DNA from: Streptomyces nigra
GTDB taxonomy: Bacteria; Actinomycetota; Actinomycetes; Streptomycetales; Streptomycetaceae
Assembly: GCF_003074055.1 (NCBI RefSeq)
Contig: NZ_CP029043.1
Coordinates: 1,476,001-1,540,000, forward strand
Length of the DNA: 64,000 bases
Reading direction: 5' to 3'
Position numbers and translations under genes: made by a program. Positions within the stretch are counted from its first letter, which is position 1; each line of letters opens with the position of its first letter. The notes under the pieces are model-generated. The model saw nothing but the letters and a program-made list of their open reading frames with translations. It was not told where the DNA came from and did not search any database. Positions 58,906 through 64,000 of the stretch are shown piece by piece.

Positions 58906-60798
58906 TCACTCGTCGTCCGCCGGCGCCGCCGCGGCACCGCCGCCGCTCTGGCCCTCGCCGTCGTCCTCCGACTCGTCGAAGGCGTCGACGAACTCGACAC
59001 CGTCCAGCTCCGCGAGCCGGTCCGAGGCGTCCGTGCTGCCGTCCTTGTCGGCCTCCACGGCCTTCGCGAACCACTCCCGCGCCTCGCCCTGCCGCCCGGC
59101 GGCCAGCAGCGCGTCCGCATACGCGTACCGCAGTCGCGCGGTCCACGGCTGCACGGAGTTGGACGCGAGCTCCGGGCTCTGCAGCGTCACGATCGCCGCG
59201 TCCAGCTGCCCCATGTCACGCCGGGCACCGGCCGCGACCAGGCGCATCTCGACCTGCCCGGCCTTGTCGAGCTTGTGCACCTCGGGCGCACCGGCCATGT
59301 CCAGCGCCTTCTCGGGACGCCCGAGTCCACGCTCGCAGTCGGCCATGAGCGGCCACAGCTCCACGGTCCCGGTCATCCGCCGCGCGGCACGGAACTCCGC
59401 CAGCGCCTCGGTGTACTTCTGGTTGGCGTACGCCGCGAAGCCCGCCGCCTCCCGTACGGCCGCGACACGCGACGCCAGCCGCAGCGCGACCCGCGAGTAG
59501 CCGTACGCGCCCTCGGGGTCCTCGTCGATGAGCCGCGCGACCATCACCAGGTTGCGCGCGACATCCTCGGCGAGCGTCTTCGGCAGGCTCTGAAGCTCCT
59601 GCCGTACGTCCTTGTCGATCTCGTCGCCGGTGACGTCCTCGGGGATCGGCAGCCGCTTGATCGGCTCACGGTCACGGTCCCGGTCGTCCCGGAACCCACC
59701 GGGGCGGCCGCCACCGCGACGGTCGTCACGCCGGTCGTCGCGCCGGTCATCCCTGCGGTCGTCCCGCCCACGGAACCCTCCGGGGCGTCCACCACGGTCG
59801 TCCCGGCGCGGCCCACGAGCACCACGGTCGTCACGCCCACGGAAACCGCCACGGTCGCCGTCACGCCGGTCATCCCGGCGGAAGCCACCCCGGTCACCGT
59901 CACGACGGTCATCACGGCGGTCATCACGCCGATCGTCGCGACGGTCATCACGCCGGTCGTCCCTGCGGAAGCCACGGTCGCGGTCGCCGCCACGGTCACC
60001 GCGGTCAGCACGGTCGTCACGACGGAACCCGCGGTCCCGGTCGTCACGCCCACGGAACCCACCACGGTCGCCGTCACGCCGGTCATCGCGCCGGAAGCCA
60101 CCCCGGTCACCGTCACGACGGTCATCACGGCGATCGTCGCGACGGTCATCACGCCGGTCGTCCCTGCGGAAGCCGCGATCGCGGTCGCCGCCACGGTCAC
60201 CGCGGTCAGCACGGTCGTCACGACGGAACCCACGGTCCCGGTCGTCATCCCGACGGAAGCCGCGGTCCCGGTCCCGGTCGTCCCTGCGGAAGCCACGGTC
60301 GCGGTCGTCGCTACGGCGATCGTCCCTGCGGTCGTCGCGCCGGCCGTACCCGCCACCACTGCCGCCACCACGGTTGTCGTCACGTCGGTAGGCCGGACGG
60401 TCGCCGTCCCGACGGAAGCCACGGTCCCGGTCCCGGTCGTCACGGCGCGGGGCGCCGGCTCGGTCGTCACGGCGCGGGGCGCCGGGCCGGTCGTCGCGGC
60501 GGAACCCGGGACGCTGCCCACGGTCTCCGTCACGACGGTCATCACGGCGGTCGTCCCTGCGGTCATCGCGACGGTCGTCACGCCGGCCGTAGCCGCCGCC
60601 AGTGCCACCACCGCGGTTGTCGTCGCGCCGGAACCCTCCGCGGTCACCACCCCGGTCGTTCCGACGGTCGTCGCGCCGGTCGTTGTCCCGTCGGAAGCCG
60701 CCCCGATCACCACGGTCACCTCGGTAACCACCACGGTCACCACTGTCCCGTCGCCGCTGGTCGCGCTCCGGTCGATCGTCGGGAGAGTTGGTGGACAT
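58906..60798 (-). CDS. Arg/Asp/Gly-repeat protein with C-terminal TPR-like domain
   Basis: 630 residues. Residues 20 to about 390 are an almost pure Arg/Asp/Gly region built from units such as [15 protein letters not shown] and RGFRRDD, resembling RGG/RD RNA-binding low-complexity domains. The C-terminal 230 residues are ordered: [40 protein letters not shown] and TPR-like pairs ending [16 protein letters not shown], then an acidic tail. It likely binds RNA or ribosomes and could form condensates. The gene lies directly downstream of the rRNA operon on the same strand. ATG with AGGAG 5 nt upstream. A frame-shifted or antisense reading gives long Thr/Val/Ala frames that I do not believe. Confidence 0.85.
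   Translation of the reverse strand: MSTNSPDDRPERDQRRRDSGDRGGYRGDRGDRGGFRRDNDRRDDRRNDRGGDRGGFRRDDNRGGGTGGGYGRRDDRRDDRRDDRRDDRRDGDRGQRPGFRRDDRPGAPRRDDRAGAPRRDDRDRDRGFRRDGDRPAYRRDDNRGGGSGGGYGRRDDRRDDRRSDDRDRGFRRDDRDRDRGFRRDDDRDRGFRRDDRADRGDRGGDRDRGFRRDDRRDDRRDDRRDDRRDGDRGGFRRDDRRDGDRGGFRGRDDRDRGFRRDDRADRGDRGGDRDRGFRRDDRRDDRRDDRRDDRRDDRRDGDRGGFRRDDRRDGDRGGFRGRDDRGARGPRRDDRGGRPGGFRGRDDRRDDRRDDRRDDRRGGGRPGGFRDDRDRDREPIKRLPIPEDVTGDEIDKDVRQELQSLPKTLAEDVARNLVMVARLIDEDPEGAYGYSRVALRLASRVAAVREAAGFAAYANQKYTEALAEFRAARRMTGTVELWPLMADCERGLGRPEKALDMAGAPEVHKLDKAGQVEMRLVAAGARRDMGQLDAAIVTLQSPELASNSVQPWTARLRYAYADALLAAGRQGEAREWFAKAVEADKDGSTDASDRLAELDGVEFVDAFDESEDDGEGQSGGGAAAAPADDE
59820..60240. repeat. Two 201-bp tandem copies within the Arg/Asp/Gly region
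   Basis: Two units coding for about 67 residues each lie head to tail; the motif [16 protein letters not shown] recurs with a 201-bp offset. One copy has an extra DDRR unit, so both duplication and slippage are recent. Boundaries are approximate. Confidence 0.7.
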
Positions 60799-60826
60799 GG
60801 TGACTCCTGTCTTCGGTACTGCAAGC

Positions 60827-60855
60827 ATTGTAAAAACGAAAGGACCCCTGGTCCC
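60827..60855 (-). promoter_or_regulatory. Promoter overlapping the rrn terminator
   Basis: TACAAT (60832-60827) with a 17-nt spacer to GGGACC (60855-60850) reads toward the repeat-protein gene. The -35 lies within the terminator hairpin and the -10 directly after its U-tract. Confidence 0.5.
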
Positions 60856-60883
60856 AGCTGAACGCTGGTGACCAGGGGTCCTT
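60840..60883 (-). terminator. rRNA operon terminator
   Basis: Stem of 13 bp (AAGGACCCCTGGT and complement) plus an inner 5-bp stem, then UUUCGUUUUU on the transcript; an intrinsic terminator 10 nt after 5S rRNA. Confidence 0.9.
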
Positions 60884-60893
60884 CCCAAAGATT

Positions 60894-61013
60894 GTTCGGC
60901 GGTGTCCTACTCTCCCACAGGGTCCCCCCTGCAGTACCATCGGCGCTGTAAGGCTTAGCTTCCGGGTTCGGAATGTAACCGGGCGTTTCCCTCACGCTAT
61001 GACCACCGAAACC
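60894..61013 (-). rRNA. rrf: 5S ribosomal RNA
   Basis: 120 nt. The RNA begins GTTTCGGTGGTCATAGCG, contains the conserved CCGAACCCGGAAG, and ends GGACACCGCCGAAC, as in Streptomyces 5S rRNA. Confidence 0.96.
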
Positions 61014-61116
61014 CTAATGGTTTCGAGCGAACAAGCACACTCTTTAGTTATGTGTTCTGCTCAAGAAACCGGCAACGGTCGTTGCCTCAGAACTAACACA
61101 GTGGACGCGAGCAACT
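61014..61116 (-). other. 23S-5S spacer
   Basis: About 100 nt with pairing between AGTTCTGAGGCAACG and neighbours, the expected processing-stem region. No tRNA is present. The exact 23S end is not known to the base. Confidence 0.7.

Positions 61117-64000
<2,884 letters not shown>

Noticed and set aside
59680..60770. Repeat region as a CRISPR array
   Set aside because: The repeats have no unique spacers of constant length and encode an in-frame protein. No cas genes are nearby.
59275..60861. Long plus-strand and alternative minus-strand open frames across the repeat gene (Thr/Val/Ala-rich, 480-530 residues)
   Set aside because: They are side effects of the repetitive GC-rich codons of the Arg/Asp/Gly gene. 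They lack start signals and recognisable domains.

Overview
The window is high-GC actinobacterial DNA and almost certainly comes from a Streptomyces chromosome. It carries paired streptogrisin proteases, SepF-like SflA, Rpf-type cell-wall lytic proteins, GTG/TTG starts with short spacers, and the 3' end of an rRNA operon (23S, 5S) on the minus strand. From sflA to the rRNA genes, the genes match what I remember of the S. coelicolor core region around SCO1749-SCO1790. That match is from memory, not from a search.

Layout. 1-9.7 kb: end of a membrane protein, sprD and sprB (secreted serine proteases), a DUF5685-type protein with a cysteine-rich tail, sflA, an acyl-CoA dehydrogenase, a 14-TM drug exporter and a PAP2 phosphatase. 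9.7-21.8 kb: an I78-type protease inhibitor, a lone cytochrome oxidase subunit I, a split branched-chain-type ABC system (binding protein on one strand; a LivH-LivM-LivG fusion plus LivF on the other), two Rpf-like proteins and two hypotheticals. 21.7-26.8 kb: der, an acyltransferase, cmk, tyrA and aroH (translation, lipid, nucleotide and aromatic amino-acid housekeeping), then a Rieske protein. 26.8-30.1 kb: an NrtR-type Nudix regulator, an ADP-ribosylglycohydrolase and a RlaP-type nucleotidyltransferase in one tight operon behind a double palindromic operator, facing a second RlaP-type gene tail to tail. 30.3-35 kb: parA, a small possible DNA-binding protein, scpA, scpB and rluB in one chromosome-segregation operon. 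35-41.3 kb: ald, a STAND/TPR protein, an ADP-ribose pyrophosphatase and pyrG. 41.8-49 kb: GH15 trehalase/glucoamylase-like enzyme, FAD oxidoreductase, PucR regulator, a glycosyltransferase and a MraY/WecA-like membrane protein. 49-53.4 kb: recN, nadK, tlyA, a small hypothetical and an SCP2-like protein. 53.4-56.4 kb: an iron-box-controlled ferric-siderophore importer without its binding protein. 56.4-60.8 kb: NagD-type phosphatase, DUF1015 protein and an Arg/Asp/Gly-repeat TPR protein. 60.8-64 kb: rrn terminator, 5S and most of 23S rRNA.

The most notable points are the NrtR/ADP-ribose/RlaP island with its tandem operator; a three-domain Liv transporter fusion beside an ATPase whose Walker A lysine is arginine; a structured leader before a LysM-Rpf gene that may be a c-di-AMP riboswitch; about ten genes in which a TAnnnT hexamer lies 6-8 nt before the start codon (leaderless-type promoters); and a repeat-rich protein whose promoter appears to overlap the rrn terminator. 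No CRISPR array, insertion sequence, phage or complete tRNA gene was seen.
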